Shown here one piece after another: positions 51,330 to 61,603 of a stretch of 64,000 bases of DNA. Source of the stretch: an uncultured Acetatifactor sp. (GTDB taxonomy: Bacteria > Bacillota > Clostridia > Lachnospirales > Lachnospiraceae); assembly GCA_910588225.1 (NCBI GenBank), contig CAJUQT010000007.1, positions 1-64,000 on the forward strand, in the 5' to 3' direction. Made by a program: the position numbers and the translations under genes. Under the pieces are notes generated by a model that saw nothing but the letters and a program-made list of their open reading frames with translations, made no database searches and was not told where the DNA came from. Within the stretch, counting starts at the first letter, position 1. The number at the start of each line of letters is the position of its first letter.

Positions 51330-52754
51330 TCAATGCTCCAACATATTCTCAATGAAAATCCCATACCCCTTTTTGCTGTCCTGCACCAGCACATGAGTCA
51401 CGGCCCCGATAAACTTCCCGTTCTGTATAATGGGGCTGCCGCTCATTCCCTGCACAATCCCGCCTGTCACCGCCAACAGATCCGGGTCCGTCACCGTCAG
51501 TTCTATGCCCCGGTTGACATTGTCATGGTCCAGGTGCACCGCGGTAATCTCCACATCATAATACCTGGTACTGCCATCCACCGTACAGAGAATCTGTGCC
51601 ACTCCTTCTTCGATCTCCTGTTTCAGTCCGATTGGCAGCGGTTCTTCTGCTCCCATCTCCAGGGCCTTGTTATTACAGACGCCGAAGATGCCCCGGATGC
51701 TGTTGTCTGTGATATCTCCCAGAATGCGTTCGTCCGAATAGATAATCATCCCCGTCATCTCGCCGGGATTTCCCGAAGTCCCCTTTTGGATATCCACGAT
51801 ATCCGTCTGGTAAAGGGTTCCCCCTTCCATATGCATCAGTGTACTGGTGTCTACATCCGTGATGCCATGTCCCAGCGCACCGAAGTTCCCATGGCTGTCA
51901 ATATAGGTCATGGTACCTACTCCCTGCGCGTTATCCCGCACCCAGACTCCGATTTTATATTTGCCGGAGACATCCTGTTCCGGCTTGATTTCCGCCTCCA
52001 TCAACTCGCCGTCCCGCTCCACAGTCAGGCGTATTTCTGCTCCGCCGCTGTCTTCCACCCGCCTGATAAAATCATCCTTCTCCGTCACTGCTTCCCCGTT
52101 TATCTTCCGGATGTAATCGCCGGATTTCAGGATGTATTTCCCCGGAGAATAGCTGATCCCGTCACTGCCCTGGAATTCTCCTGTACCCACTACCAGTACG
52201 CCGTCCGTCTTCACATAGATTCCGATAGGAGTTCCCACCGGAATGAGTTCCTGGTCCTCAATCACCCGGATATCCACATTCTTGAAAGACAGAAAACCGA
52301 AAAGCTTCACCTGCATCTGATAGCTGGATGTCATGGCTGCCTTTAAAGTCACAGGCTTGCTTAAATCTATGTTCACAGCTCCCTGGGGAATATTACTGAC
52401 ACCCTGATCGCTGGCCGCCACAATTTCCGCTTTGGCTGGAACTCCCAGGTAAAAGGATTCCGCTTCCCCCGCACGTACATTAATCACAGATGGAATGCTG
52501 CTGTCAATGTAATAATAAAGCAGACCTGTCAGAGACAAACAGCTTATCAGCAAGGTCAGACTCAGAAAAGCGCGGTAGATTTTATACCTCTTTTCCCTGC
52601 TTTTCCAGTTCTGCAATAAAACCACCATATGATTGCCGGCCTGTTTTTTCAGCTGCTCACTGTTCCCCCGGATGCTTTCCCCGCCGGGATAACTTTTTCC
52701 ATCTATAACAGATTTTATTTTTCTGACAGGTCTGATCTCATTGCTCCGTCTCAT
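51330..52754 (-). CDS. spoIVB: SpoIVB serine peptidase
   Basis: Signalling protease of sporulation that activates sigma-K processing from the forespore side. It has one membrane span (about 60-85), a PDZ domain (about 190-245), then the S55 peptidase domain with His in GALGHGITDVD and the nucleophile Ser in GMSGSPII. About 474 residues. ATG 52754 lies 9 bases after AGGAG; a GTG two codons earlier is possible. Downstream of recN, as in Bacillus and Clostridia. Confidence 0.95.
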   Translation of the reverse strand: MRRSNEIRPVRKIKSVIDGKSYPGGESIRGNSEQLKKQAGNHMVVLLQNWKSREKRYKIYRAFLSLTLLISCLSLTGLLYYYIDSSIPSVINVRAGEAESFYLGVPAKAEIVAASDQGVSNIPQGAVNIDLSKPVTLKAAMTSSYQMQVKLFGFLSFKNVDIRVIEDQELIPVGTPIGIYVKTDGVLVVGTGEFQGSDGISYSPGKYILKSGDYIRKINGEAVTEKDDFIRRVEDSGGAEIRLTVERDGELMEAEIKPEQDVSGKYKIGVWVRDNAQGVGTMTYIDSHGNFGALGHGITDVDTSTLMHMEGGTLYQTDIVDIQKGTSGNPGEMTGMIIYSDERILGDITDNSIRGIFGVCNNKALEMGAEEPLPIGLKQEIEEGVAQILCTVDGSTRYYDVEITAVHLDHDNVNRGIELTVTDPDLLAVTGGIVQGMSGSPIIQNGKFIGAVTHVLVQDSKKGYGIFIENMLEH

Positions 52755-52946
52755 TTTCACATACTCCTAACCGGTTTTATACTCACAAGCGCACAAATCT
52801 CTCCTTGTTTCATGATGTCTTCTGCTCGTGAGTCCGATGACATGGCAGATTTTAATGACTGTAAATATACATTATCCCGCCGTTTTCACCGTTACACTTG
52901 TTTAGTATGTGAAAATTTTATGATTTCATTCTATCAAATAAAATAT

Positions 52947-54632
52947 TTAATTTTTCTTATGCCCCAGCGCCTGAACCCGCATTTCTCTTGCATTTGACAG
53001 CGCGGCCTCCGTCATGGCATCACTGCCCAGCAGTCTGGCCAGCTCTCCCAAGCTCTCTTCCTCTTCCAGCACACGAATATCCGTAATGGTATTATCGGAG
53101 CTGCTGCTTTTTTCGATGACAAAATGCCTGTCCGCCATAGCCGCAATCTGAGGCAAATGCGTAATACAGAGCACCTGATGTGCATGGGCAACCGTGTCTA
53201 ACTGCTCGGAAACTCTCCATGCTGTTCTGCCGCTGATACCGGCATCAATCTCATCAAAAATCAAAGTGTCAATAGAGTCTCTTCCCGCAAGCACGGTCTT
53301 GATCGCAAGCATCACCCGGGAAAGCTCTCCCCCACTTGCCACCTGTCCCAATGGTTTCAGACCCTCTCCCGGGTTGGTGGAAATGAGAAATTCCACATCG
53401 TCATACCCTTTGGCAGTAACAGAAGAAGCACGATTCACTGCAATTTGAAATTCAACCGTCAGAAAATTCAGATGCACCAGCGCCGCCTTCAGCTTTTCCG
53501 TGAGTACCGCGGCATTCTCTCTGCGTATCCCGGACAGCACTTCACATGCCGCTTCCAGCCTTTTTTCGGACGCGGCCAGCTTCTCTTCCAGCTGTCGTAT
53601 ATAGTCGTCATAATCGCTGAACTTTTGAAGCATCTCCTGCTTTTCCCGGCCGTAAGCAAGCACGGCTTCTATGGACTGTCCGTATTTATCCTTCAGGCGA
53701 TTCACCAGGTTCAGCCGTTCCTCCACGGTTGTAAAAGTTTCGTCGTCAAATTCACAGTCATTCATGTATTCCGCCAAATCCCGGTTGTAATCCGCCAGCA
53801 GACTGTCTATCTCGGAAAGCTGACCTTCCAGTTCTCCCAATCGCTCGTCCAGGCCAGCTACAGTGCCCAATGCGCGCAGCGCTCTGCTCAGCGCAATTCC
53901 GGCTCCGCCTTCAAAATCGCTTCCGGTATACTGATAGCTTTCTGACAAATTTTCAACAATCCTTTTCCCGTTTATCATCAAACGGTATCTCTGTTCCAGC
54001 TCTTCGTCCTCACCTGGTTTCAGCTGTGCCTGTTCGATTTCCTGCAGCTCAAATTCCGCCAGAGACTGTTCTCTGGCCATGGTCTCCTCATCCATGGACT
54101 CTTCTTCCAGAGTCCGTCGGAGTTCCCTGCTTTCTCTGTATGCCTCCTCCACTGCCTTCACCGCCTGCACACAGGCCTCCCCGCAGTATGCATCCAGAAT
54201 CTCCATATGTTTCTTCTTATTCAGCAGAGACTGATGCTCATGTTGGCCATGAATGTCAATCAAAAGTTCCGCCAGTTCCTTTACCTGTCTGGCCGTAACC
54301 GTCTCTCCGTTCATCCGGTAGACGCTTTTGCCCGTCTGCATCTTCCGGCTGATAATGACAGTTCCGTCCTCCTCAGGCTCCAGCTCCAGCTGAAGCAGCT
54401 TCTGGCGCACCCTCTCATCCTCAGTTGTAAATACCAGTTCTACCAGCGCGCTGTCCGCTCCTCTGCGGAGCATTTCTTTCTCGAATTTCCCCCCCAGGGC
54501 AAGATTCACGCTTCCGATCAGCAGGGATTTTCCGGCGCCGGTCTCCCCTGTCAGAATATTCAGTCCCCGACCGAATTCCACTTCTGTTTCTTCCATCAGC
54601 GCCAAATTTTTCACATGTAAACTCTGCAGCAT
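52947..54632 (-). CDS. recN: DNA repair protein RecN
   Basis: SMC-like ATPase acting early in double-strand break repair, 561 residues. Walker A is GETGAGKSLLIGS, the signature is VASGGELSRVMLAIK, and Walker B is TLIFDEIDAGISG. A long coiled coil lies between (about 155-380). Follows argR at about 130 bp and precedes spoIVB, the standard order. Confidence 0.96.
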   Translation of the reverse strand: MLQSLHVKNLALMEETEVEFGRGLNILTGETGAGKSLLIGSVNLALGGKFEKEMLRRGADSALVELVFTTEDERVRQKLLQLELEPEEDGTVIISRKMQTGKSVYRMNGETVTARQVKELAELLIDIHGQHEHQSLLNKKKHMEILDAYCGEACVQAVKAVEEAYRESRELRRTLEEESMDEETMAREQSLAEFELQEIEQAQLKPGEDEELEQRYRLMINGKRIVENLSESYQYTGSDFEGGAGIALSRALRALGTVAGLDERLGELEGQLSEIDSLLADYNRDLAEYMNDCEFDDETFTTVEERLNLVNRLKDKYGQSIEAVLAYGREKQEMLQKFSDYDDYIRQLEEKLAASEKRLEAACEVLSGIRRENAAVLTEKLKAALVHLNFLTVEFQIAVNRASSVTAKGYDDVEFLISTNPGEGLKPLGQVASGGELSRVMLAIKTVLAGRDSIDTLIFDEIDAGISGRTAWRVSEQLDTVAHAHQVLCITHLPQIAAMADRHFVIEKSSSSDNTITDIRVLEEEESLGELARLLGSDAMTEAALSNAREMRVQALGHKKN

Positions 54633-54760
54633 TTTCTCTCTCCTTTCTGGCTTCAGCCAGAATCTCCTTCTCCCATATGCCCGCTTACTTTATCTTTTGC
54701 TGATTCAAAAAATCACAATCCTTTCCGTGATCTGTCAATTGTACCAAAAGATTTTCCATA

Positions 54761-55231
54761 TTATTGCTCATCATGCACTTCCCTGGTCACAATCATACGC
54801 ACCTTTTCCCTTAAAAGTCTTGTTTCTTCCTGGGTATGCACCGCCACGAAGATGGTGTCATCCCCGGCGATGCACCCCACAATCTCCGGCAGTTTCATGG
54901 CATCCAGCGCTGCCGCCACCGCCATCGCCATACCGGAGACTGTTCTGATCACCACCAGATTCTGGGCCGTATCCACGGAAGAATACGCCTCCTGCAGCAC
55001 ACGGACGTACTTATTCTCCAGCTCTCCGCCGTTTTGTTCCAGCACAATATATCTCTGTGCGCCATCCTCCGCGGACATCTTTGACAGTTTCAGCTCCCTT
55101 ATATCTCTGGATATGGTGGCCTGTGTCACCGGAAATCCTTCTTCCCTGAGCCTCTCAGCCAGCTCCTCCTGGGTCCCGACATTATACTTCTCTATAATCT
55201 CAATAATCTTTCCCTGTCTCTTCTTTTTCAT
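54761..55231 (-). CDS. argR: arginine repressor ArgR
   Basis: Transcription regulator of arginine metabolism, 156 residues. The winged HTH is near the N-terminus (VTQATISRDIRELKL) and the C-terminal arginine-binding/hexamer domain has EIVGCIAGDDTIFVAVHT. The start at 55231 (ATG) follows GGGGGT, 14 bp from the nadK stop. Confidence 0.95.
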   Translation of the reverse strand: MKKKRQGKIIEIIEKYNVGTQEELAERLREEGFPVTQATISRDIRELKLSKMSAEDGAQRYIVLEQNGGELENKYVRVLQEAYSSVDTAQNLVVIRTVSGMAMAVAAALDAMKLPEIVGCIAGDDTIFVAVHTQEETRLLREKVRMIVTREVHDEQ

Positions 55232-55244
55232 CAATACCCCCGTG

Positions 55245-56108
55245 CTAACCCTGCATTTTCCTGTGAAGCACCTCCAGAAAGCTGACTTGATTCAGGCGGA
55301 TAAATTCCGTCACCTTATCCGACCTGGCAATCCGAATTCTGTCCCCGGTCCGAAGCGGCGTCACGTGACTTCCGTCAAAGCTGACTTCCACCGTCTGTTC
55401 CCTGCCCTCTCTGCACTCTGGTATCTCTATCTCGACAATATCCCTGGAGGACAGAATGATACTTCTCTGATTCAACGAATGCGGGCAGATCGGTGTGAGC
55501 ATAATCACCTGGGCCCCCGGCTCCACCAGAGGCCCTCCCGCCGACAGATTATATCCTGTGGAACCGGTGGGCGTTGTCACAATCATTCCGTCCGCATGAT
55601 ATTGGTTTAGAAACTGTCCGTTCACATAAATGCCGAACCGTATAATCTGCAGAGAACCGCTTCGGGAGATCACAATATCGTTTAAAGCCCACCCCTCCTT
55701 TACCCGACCGTCCGAAAATGAAATCCGGCCGTTCAGCATCATCCGGCTCTCCTGCACATAATCTCCCGCAATCAGTCGCTCCAGCGCTTCCTCCAGGCCG
55801 GAAGGTTCAATTTCCGTCATGTATCCCAGAGTACCCAGATTTACGCCGATAATGGGAATCTGGCGGCCTTTCGCAGCTCTTACCGCCTCCAGCACGGTGC
55901 CGTCGCCGCCCAACACAATCATGCAGTCCGCATTCGCCGGAATATCCTCCCTGCCCTCTCCACCTGGTTCCCCTCTCGCCTCCCGGCCGCCCCCCATGAC
56001 AACGAGCGCTGCCTGCTGCCCCTTCCGCCGCAGGAAATCAAGAATACGCTTTGCCGTGACCAGATTTTTATCTTTATATTCGTTGGCATATATCAGAAAA
56101 TGTTTCAT
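55245..56108 (-). CDS. nadK: NAD kinase
   Basis: Makes NADP from NAD, 287 residues. It has VLGGDGTVLEAVR (GGDG motif), GVNLGTLGYMTEI and TGSTGYNLSAGGPLVEP. A short Gly/Arg/Glu-rich insertion at about 36-54, just before the GGDG motif, is unusual. Between tlyA and argR, as is normal in Clostridia. Confidence 0.95.
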   Translation of the reverse strand: MKHFLIYANEYKDKNLVTAKRILDFLRRKGQQAALVVMGGGREARGEPGGEGREDIPANADCMIVLGGDGTVLEAVRAAKGRQIPIIGVNLGTLGYMTEIEPSGLEEALERLIAGDYVQESRMMLNGRISFSDGRVKEGWALNDIVISRSGSLQIIRFGIYVNGQFLNQYHADGMIVTTPTGSTGYNLSAGGPLVEPGAQVIMLTPICPHSLNQRSIILSSRDIVEIEIPECREGREQTVEVSFDGSHVTPLRTGDRIRIARSDKVTEFIRLNQVSFLEVLHRKMQG

Positions 56109-56147
56109 CTGCCCTCCCCAAAAGTTCCCGGACCTCTCTTCGAATGA

Positions 56148-57140
56148 TTACAGACTTTCCTGCGCCTTCTCCACGGTTTCTCTAATCCGCTTTTCCCACC
56201 CTGGTGTATGGGACAGGCCAGTCCTTTCTTCTGTAAGATATCTCAGACGCTCCAATGCCTCCTGTTCAGTCATGGCCTCCGGTGCCCCTGCCACTTCCTG
56301 TCCTGCCAACAGCCCTGACATCTCCACCGCTTTCTGCCCGGGCCTCCCGGCCAATCCCCCGGTCTCTTCCTGTCCGGCAAATGCCACACAGCAGCGCCCC
56401 TCTTCCCCGCCTTTTTCCAGATACAGCAGATACTCAATATTTCCCTCCGGTCCTCTGACAGGGGAGAAATCCACATCCAGCACGGTAAATCCTATCATAT
56501 CCGCAAAATCTATGATCTTTTCCACCACTTCTCTGTGGGTCCGGGCCTCCCGCACCACACCCTTTTTCCCAACCTTCTCTTTTCCCGCCTCAAACTGCGG
56601 CTTAATCAGGCAGACCATCCGGCCCCCGGTCTTCAGAAGCTTCATCGCCGGAAGCAAAATCTTCGTCAGAGAAATAAAAGACACATCCACACTGGCGAAA
56701 TCCAGGTCGTCCTGTATATCTGCTCTCACCATATAGCGAAAATTTGTCTGTTCCATGCAGACAACTCTGTCGTCAATGCGCAGTTTCCAGGCCAGCTGCC
56801 CATGTCCCACATCCACGGCATATACCTTCCCTGCTCCATTCTGCAGCATACAGTCCGTAAAACCCCCTGTGGAAGCACCGATATCCATGCAGATCATGCC
56901 ATTCAGAGACAGTTCCCACTTTTTCATGGCTTTTTCCAGCTTCAGACCACCCCTGCTCACATATGGCAGGGTATTTCCCCGTACTTCCAGCTTTATTTTC
57001 TCCTGGTCAAAAAAGGTCCCCGCCTTGTCCTCCTTCTGTCCGTCCACATATACATTTCCAGACATGATAACGGCCTTTGCCTTCTCTCTGGACTCGGCGT
57101 AGCCCCGATTCACCAAAATCATATCCAACCGTTCTTTCAT
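56148..57140 (-). CDS. tlyA: TlyA-family rRNA 2'-O-methyltransferase
   Basis: The S4 RNA-binding domain at the N-terminus is followed by an FtsJ-like methyltransferase with DIGASTGGFTDCML and LIKPQFEAGKEKVG. At 330 residues it is about 60 longer than most, because of a Gly/Glu/Ala-rich insertion and tail from about 247. The start overlaps the dxs stop by 4 bp (ATGA). TlyA methylates cytidines in rRNA, but some homologues in Firmicutes have unproved targets. Confidence 0.92.
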   Translation of the reverse strand: MKERLDMILVNRGYAESREKAKAVIMSGNVYVDGQKEDKAGTFFDQEKIKLEVRGNTLPYVSRGGLKLEKAMKKWELSLNGMICMDIGASTGGFTDCMLQNGAGKVYAVDVGHGQLAWKLRIDDRVVCMEQTNFRYMVRADIQDDLDFASVDVSFISLTKILLPAMKLLKTGGRMVCLIKPQFEAGKEKVGKKGVVREARTHREVVEKIIDFADMIGFTVLDVDFSPVRGPEGNIEYLLYLEKGGEEGRCCVAFAGQEETGGLAGRPGQKAVEMSGLLAGQEVAGAPEAMTEQEALERLRYLTEERTGLSHTPGWEKRIRETVEKAQESL

Positions 57141-58999
57141 CGCTCCTTCAAAGCCTCACAGATTCTGTTCACAATGGTCTCTGCGTCTATACCGATTTCC
57201 TGCTTCAACAGTTCCACATTCCCATGTTCCACATAAGCGTCCGGAATGCTGATGTTCAGAAAACCGTTTTTAAACCCGCATTCATTCATATATTCCAGCA
57301 CTTTTTCTCCGTAACCGCCGCAGGATACATTTTCCTCCATGGTTACGATCAGTCCATGATTTCCGCAGGCCTTTTTTACCGCCTCCCGATCCATGGGTTT
57401 CACAAAACGGACATTAATCAAACTGACCCCATGTCCCTTCTCCTTCAGGACCTCCCTCACTTTCTCCGCAGTTTTCACCATACTCCCCACTGCAAACAGC
57501 GCAATTTTCTCCTCTTCATAAATCCATTCCGCCCTGCCGAACTCAATGGGCGCCCGGAATTCTGAAAGTCCCGTGTATGCCGTTCCTCTGGGATACCGCA
57601 CTGCAATGGGACAGCCCAGCCCCACGGCAAATTTCAGCATATCCGACAGTTCCCATTTGTTTTTGGGTGCACAGATATGCATGTTCGGAATACCAGAAAG
57701 ATATGTAAAGTCAAAAATCCCCTGATGGGTTTCCCCGTCACTTCCCACCAGTCCCGCCCGGTCCACCGCGAACACCACCGGCAGATTCTGAATGCAAACA
57801 TCATGCAGAATCTGATCATAAGCTCTCTGCAGAAAGGAAGAATACACCGCCACAATAGGCTTCATCCCCCCCGCGGCCAGGCCGGCGGCGAAGGTCACCG
57901 CATGTTCCTCGGCAATTCCCACATCAAAGAAGCGCTCCGGGTACATATTCCGGAACCGCTTTAATCCCGTTCCATCAGGCATGGCCGCCGTAATCGCCAC
58001 AATTTTCTCGTCCCTCTGTCCCAGCTTACACATCACTGTGGAAAAAATATCCGTATAGTTTGCCTCCGTCCTGGGATGAGAAGGAACTCCTGTCTCAATA
58101 TCAAAAGGCTCCGCTCCGTGGAACCTGGCCGGATGTCTCTCCGCCGGCTCATACCCTTTCCCCTTCTGGGTCAGAACATGAATCATCACAGGCCCTTCCA
58201 CACGCTTCGCATCGTTAATCACGGACACCATGGCGCCGATATCATGTCCGTCTACCGGTCCCAGATATGTAATCCCCATATCTTCGAAAAGCATGCCAGG
58301 AATCACCAGCTGCTTGAAACTGCTCTTCGCCCGCCGGAGCCTGCTTATCATACTGTCTCCTCTCCTGGTTCCCTGAAGGACATTGTAAATTCCTTTCTTA
58401 AAATCCAGATAGCCCGCCGCAGTACGGATATTGTTCAGATATTTGGAAACCCCTCCCACGTTCTCGGAAATGGACATGTTGTTGTCATTCAGAATAATGA
58501 TAAAATTTGTCTCCAGCTTGGAGGCATTATTCAGTGCTTCATAAGCCATGCCGCCGGTGAGAGAGCCGTCTCCAATCACGGAAACCACAGTATTTTTTCT
58601 GCCTGTGATATCTCTGGCCTTCACCAGTCCAAGTCCTGCGGAGATAGAAGTAGAACTGTGCCCTGTGTCAAAAACGTCACATTCGCTTTCTTTGCGTTTT
58701 GGGAAACCGCTGAGACCATGAAACTGGCGTAAAGACTCGAAACCGTTCTTTCGTCCGGTGAGAATTTTATGAGTGTAAGACTGATGGCCCACATCCCAGA
58801 TAATCTTATCCTCCGGTAAATTTAAGGAAAGGTGCAAAGCCATGGTCAGTTCCACAGCTCCCAGATTGGACCCCAGATGGCCTCCTGTGACGCTGATTTT
58901 CCGAATGAGAAACTCTCTGATTTCCTGGGCCAGCGCATTCAGGTCCTCCCGCTTTATTTTCTTGATATCATTTGCTCTTTCTATGGTTTCCAGCAACAT
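57137..58999 (-). CDS. dxs: 1-deoxy-D-xylulose-5-phosphate synthase
   Basis: Thiamine-diphosphate enzyme that starts the MEP isoprenoid pathway. It has GDGSLTGGMAYEALNNA (TPP site), a His in GHSSTSISAGLG, and DRAGLVGSDGETHQG. About 620 residues from ATG 58999; a GTG overlapping the ispA stop (59032) is an alternative. Coupled with ispA upstream and tlyA downstream. Confidence 0.95.
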   Translation of the reverse strand: MLLETIERANDIKKIKREDLNALAQEIREFLIRKISVTGGHLGSNLGAVELTMALHLSLNLPEDKIIWDVGHQSYTHKILTGRKNGFESLRQFHGLSGFPKRKESECDVFDTGHSSTSISAGLGLVKARDITGRKNTVVSVIGDGSLTGGMAYEALNNASKLETNFIIILNDNNMSISENVGGVSKYLNNIRTAAGYLDFKKGIYNVLQGTRRGDSMISRLRRAKSSFKQLVIPGMLFEDMGITYLGPVDGHDIGAMVSVINDAKRVEGPVMIHVLTQKGKGYEPAERHPARFHGAEPFDIETGVPSHPRTEANYTDIFSTVMCKLGQRDEKIVAITAAMPDGTGLKRFRNMYPERFFDVGIAEEHAVTFAAGLAAGGMKPIVAVYSSFLQRAYDQILHDVCIQNLPVVFAVDRAGLVGSDGETHQGIFDFTYLSGIPNMHICAPKNKWELSDMLKFAVGLGCPIAVRYPRGTAYTGLSEFRAPIEFGRAEWIYEEEKIALFAVGSMVKTAEKVREVLKEKGHGVSLINVRFVKPMDREAVKKACGNHGLIVTMEENVSCGGYGEKVLEYMNECGFKNGFLNISIPDAYVEHGNVELLKQEIGIDAETIVNRICEALKER

Positions 59000-59031
59000 A
59001 ACGCAACCATGCCCTTCCGTGTGGGAACACA

Positions 59032-60027
59032 CTATTTGCTCCGGTGAATCAACGTCAGAATCAACTGCTTCAGAAACGTATGCTCCCCCTGGAATCCGTC
59101 CAGAATTGCTGCGGCTTCCCGGGAAAGCTTCTCCACATCCGCCTTCGACTGCTCCATCCCCTTCAGCGTCACATAGGTCTGCTTGTTATTCTGGACATCG
59201 CTTCCAACAGGTTTTCCCAGCTCCTGACTGTCCCCTACCACATCCAGAATATCATCCTGAATCTGAAACGCAATTCCGATATTTTTCGCGCATTTTTCAA
59301 TATCCGCTACCTGTTCCTCCGAAGCGCCGGCTAGAATTGCCCCCACCATCATTGCCGCCTGAATCAAAGCTGCGGTCTTATACTCATGAATAAACAGAAG
59401 CTTCTCTTCCGTCATATCTTCCGGGTTCCCGTCTTCGGCCAGAATGTCCACAGCCTGGCCGCCTATCATACCGCCGGCTCCCGCTTTCCCGGCCAGCACA
59501 GACAGCGCCTGCCATATCCGCCTCATCAGAGCCAGCACCTCACTGTCAGAAAACTTCCTGCCCGGCTTCCCGCCGCCCGGGCAGGCACCGCCCGATGCCT
59601 TTCCTTCCCACTCCCCTTCCAGGCATTTCAAAGCCTTGAGCGCCGTCTCAAAGGCATAGTTCAGCAGACCGTCACCCGCCAGAATTCCCATAGCCTCCCC
59701 ATATACATACCAGGTGGTCAATCTGCCTCTGCGGTATTGATCATTATCCATGGCCGGCAAATCATCATGAACCAGAGAATATGTGTGGATCATCTCGATG
59801 GCCGCCATAAAACAGCTGATGATATATTCGTCTGTTCCGCCGCACATCCGATAGGTCTCCCTCATCAAAATGGGACGCAGCCGCTTTCCTCCTGCGGTGA
59901 GACTATAATTCATGGCCTCGAAAATCTCCCTCTGCAGCCCCGTTTCCTCCGGCAGAAAACGCCTGAGGATCTCTTCCACTTCTCCGGCGGCTTCTTTCAG
60001 TCTGTTGTCAAATTCATTCGTATTCAT
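59032..60027 (-). CDS. ispA: farnesyl/geranyl diphosphate synthase (polyprenyl synthetase)
   Basis: Prenyl chain elongating enzyme, 331 residues. The first Asp-rich motif is HDDLPAMDND and the second DDILDVVGD. A Gly/Lys/Ser-rich insertion at about 136-159 is not typical. ATG 60027 overlaps the xseB stop. Feeds undecaprenyl phosphate synthesis and so, indirectly, the polysaccharide locus. Confidence 0.93.
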   Translation of the reverse strand: MNTNEFDNRLKEAAGEVEEILRRFLPEETGLQREIFEAMNYSLTAGGKRLRPILMRETYRMCGGTDEYIISCFMAAIEMIHTYSLVHDDLPAMDNDQYRRGRLTTWYVYGEAMGILAGDGLLNYAFETALKALKCLEGEWEGKASGGACPGGGKPGRKFSDSEVLALMRRIWQALSVLAGKAGAGGMIGGQAVDILAEDGNPEDMTEEKLLFIHEYKTAALIQAAMMVGAILAGASEEQVADIEKCAKNIGIAFQIQDDILDVVGDSQELGKPVGSDVQNNKQTYVTLKGMEQSKADVEKLSREAAAILDGFQGEHTFLKQLILTLIHRSK

Positions 60028-60244
60028 GCTCAAATTCCTCCAGCTGTCCCTCGCCGCTCAGTTTCAGCACCTGCTTCTCCACCCGGTCAATCTGGTCATT
60101 GCAGCACTTTAAAAGTGCCATTCCCTCACTATAGACCTGAAAAGCCGCCTCCAGCGAAATATCATCTCGTTCCAGTTCTTCTGCCAATTCCTCCAGCCTG
60201 GCAAAATTCTCCTCCAGCCCCGGTTTTTTTGTCTCTTTGCTCAT
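60014..60244 (-). CDS. xseB: exodeoxyribonuclease VII small subunit
   Basis: Small helical subunit, 76 residues from ATG 60244, which follows AGGAC. It has LEENFARLEELAEELERDDI and VYSEGMALLKCCNDQID, the usual XseB pattern. The acidic tail overlaps the ispA start. Confidence 0.93.
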   Translation of the reverse strand: MSKETKKPGLEENFARLEELAEELERDDISLEAAFQVYSEGMALLKCCNDQIDRVEKQVLKLSGEGQLEEFEHEYE

Positions 60245-60370
60245 TTTTAAAGTCCTTCTATATTTAGTTCCGCTGCAGGCCTGCCAATACACATTTCCCT
60301 TAGATACGTTCCCGGCCGTATAGTGATTCGTCCGTTAACGTATCTGTGCATCGTCTGGCCTGCTGCTGTC

Positions 60371-61603
60371 TTATTCCATAACCGCTGTCACTTGTGCCCC
60401 AATGCGGCCGTCCTTCACACGGACAGTCAGTTCGCTGCCTTCCCTCACCTGTGCCACAGAACGGATATTATGCCCTTCTCCGTCCTCCACATAGGCGTAC
60501 CCGCTGTTCAGCTTCTCCAGCGGAGAAAGTCCCTTCATCCTCTCAATATAAAGAGCCAGTTCATGACGCTTTTTTTCCAGAAGCCGTTCCATTCTCTCCT
60601 GCAGCCGCTCCTCAAGAGAAATCGTCTGCATCTTCCGCTCTCTGATTCTTCCCGCCGGACTGAACGCCTTCAGCCGCAGCTCCATATACCGGGTCTGTCC
60701 ACGTTTTTCCTCCACTTTCCGCCTGATCAGACGTTGCAGCGTATCTCTGAAAGCTTCCATTCCTCCCAGGATTTCCCGGATATCTGTCACAGCAAGTTCC
60801 GCGGCCGCGGAAGGTGTGGGGGCGCGCAAATCTGCCACAAAATCTGCAATGGTAGTATCCGTCTCGTGCCCTACCGCGGAAATCACCGGTATAGAACAAT
60901 CAAAAATTGCCTGAGCCACTTCTCTCTCATTAAAGGCCCACAGGTCTTCGATGGAGCCTCCACCTCGACCTACAATTATTACATCCACCTGAAGCGTCTC
61001 CAGTGCCCGGATGCCTCTCACAATACTTTGTACTGCCGCGCTGCCCTGTACGATAGCCGGATACAAGATAATCTGTACATATGGATTTCTCCTGCCCGCA
61101 ATCTGAATAATGTCACGCACGGCCGCACCGGTGTCCGCGGTCACCACACCCAGGGTCCGGATAAATCTGGGGACAGGACGCTTATACTCCGGGGCAAACA
61201 TGCCGCATTCCTCCAGCTCTCTCTTGAGCTGTTCAAATTTTTCATATAAAAGTCCGCTTCCGTCCAGCACAATCTCTTTTGCATAGAGCTGATATTTACC
61301 GTCCCGTTCATATACGTCCACATTTCCGCCTACGATGACCTGCTGCCCGTCAGACATACGAAAAGAGAGACCCGAACGACTGCCCGCAAACATAACACAG
61401 CCTATGGTCCCTTTGGAATCCTTTAAAGTAAAATAAATATGTCCTGAGGAATGATACTTACAGTTGCTCACCTCTCCTTTCACGAAAAGGCCCCGCATAA
61501 AATAATCCTGCGCGAACATATTCTTAATGTAGGAATTAACCTGTCCTACTGTATAAACATTACGAATCTCAATCACCCGGCTTCTGAAAGGCTCCACTAA
61601 CAT
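60371..61603 (-). CDS. xseA: exodeoxyribonuclease VII large subunit
   Basis: Catalytic subunit of exonuclease VII, 410 residues. The N-terminal OB fold begins at VYTVGQVNSYIKNMF, the catalytic core has IIVGRGGGSIEDLWAFNE and SAVGHETDTTIADFVADLRA, and a coiled coil follows. The start overlaps nusB by 7 bp. Confidence 0.95.
   Translation of the reverse strand: MLVEPFRSRVIEIRNVYTVGQVNSYIKNMFAQDYFMRGLFVKGEVSNCKYHSSGHIYFTLKDSKGTIGCVMFAGSRSGLSFRMSDGQQVIVGGNVDVYERDGKYQLYAKEIVLDGSGLLYEKFEQLKRELEECGMFAPEYKRPVPRFIRTLGVVTADTGAAVRDIIQIAGRRNPYVQIILYPAIVQGSAAVQSIVRGIRALETLQVDVIIVGRGGGSIEDLWAFNEREVAQAIFDCSIPVISAVGHETDTTIADFVADLRAPTPSAAAELAVTDIREILGGMEAFRDTLQRLIRRKVEEKRGQTRYMELRLKAFSPAGRIRERKMQTISLEERLQERMERLLEKKRHELALYIERMKGLSPLEKLNSGYAYVEDGEGHNIRSVAQVREGSELTVRVKDGRIGAQVTAVME

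Noticed and set aside
50996..51394. A 132-codon minus-strand frame across the hairpin array
   Set aside because: It spans the palindromic stems and the end of spoIVB; the open frame is a by-product of GC-rich repeats.
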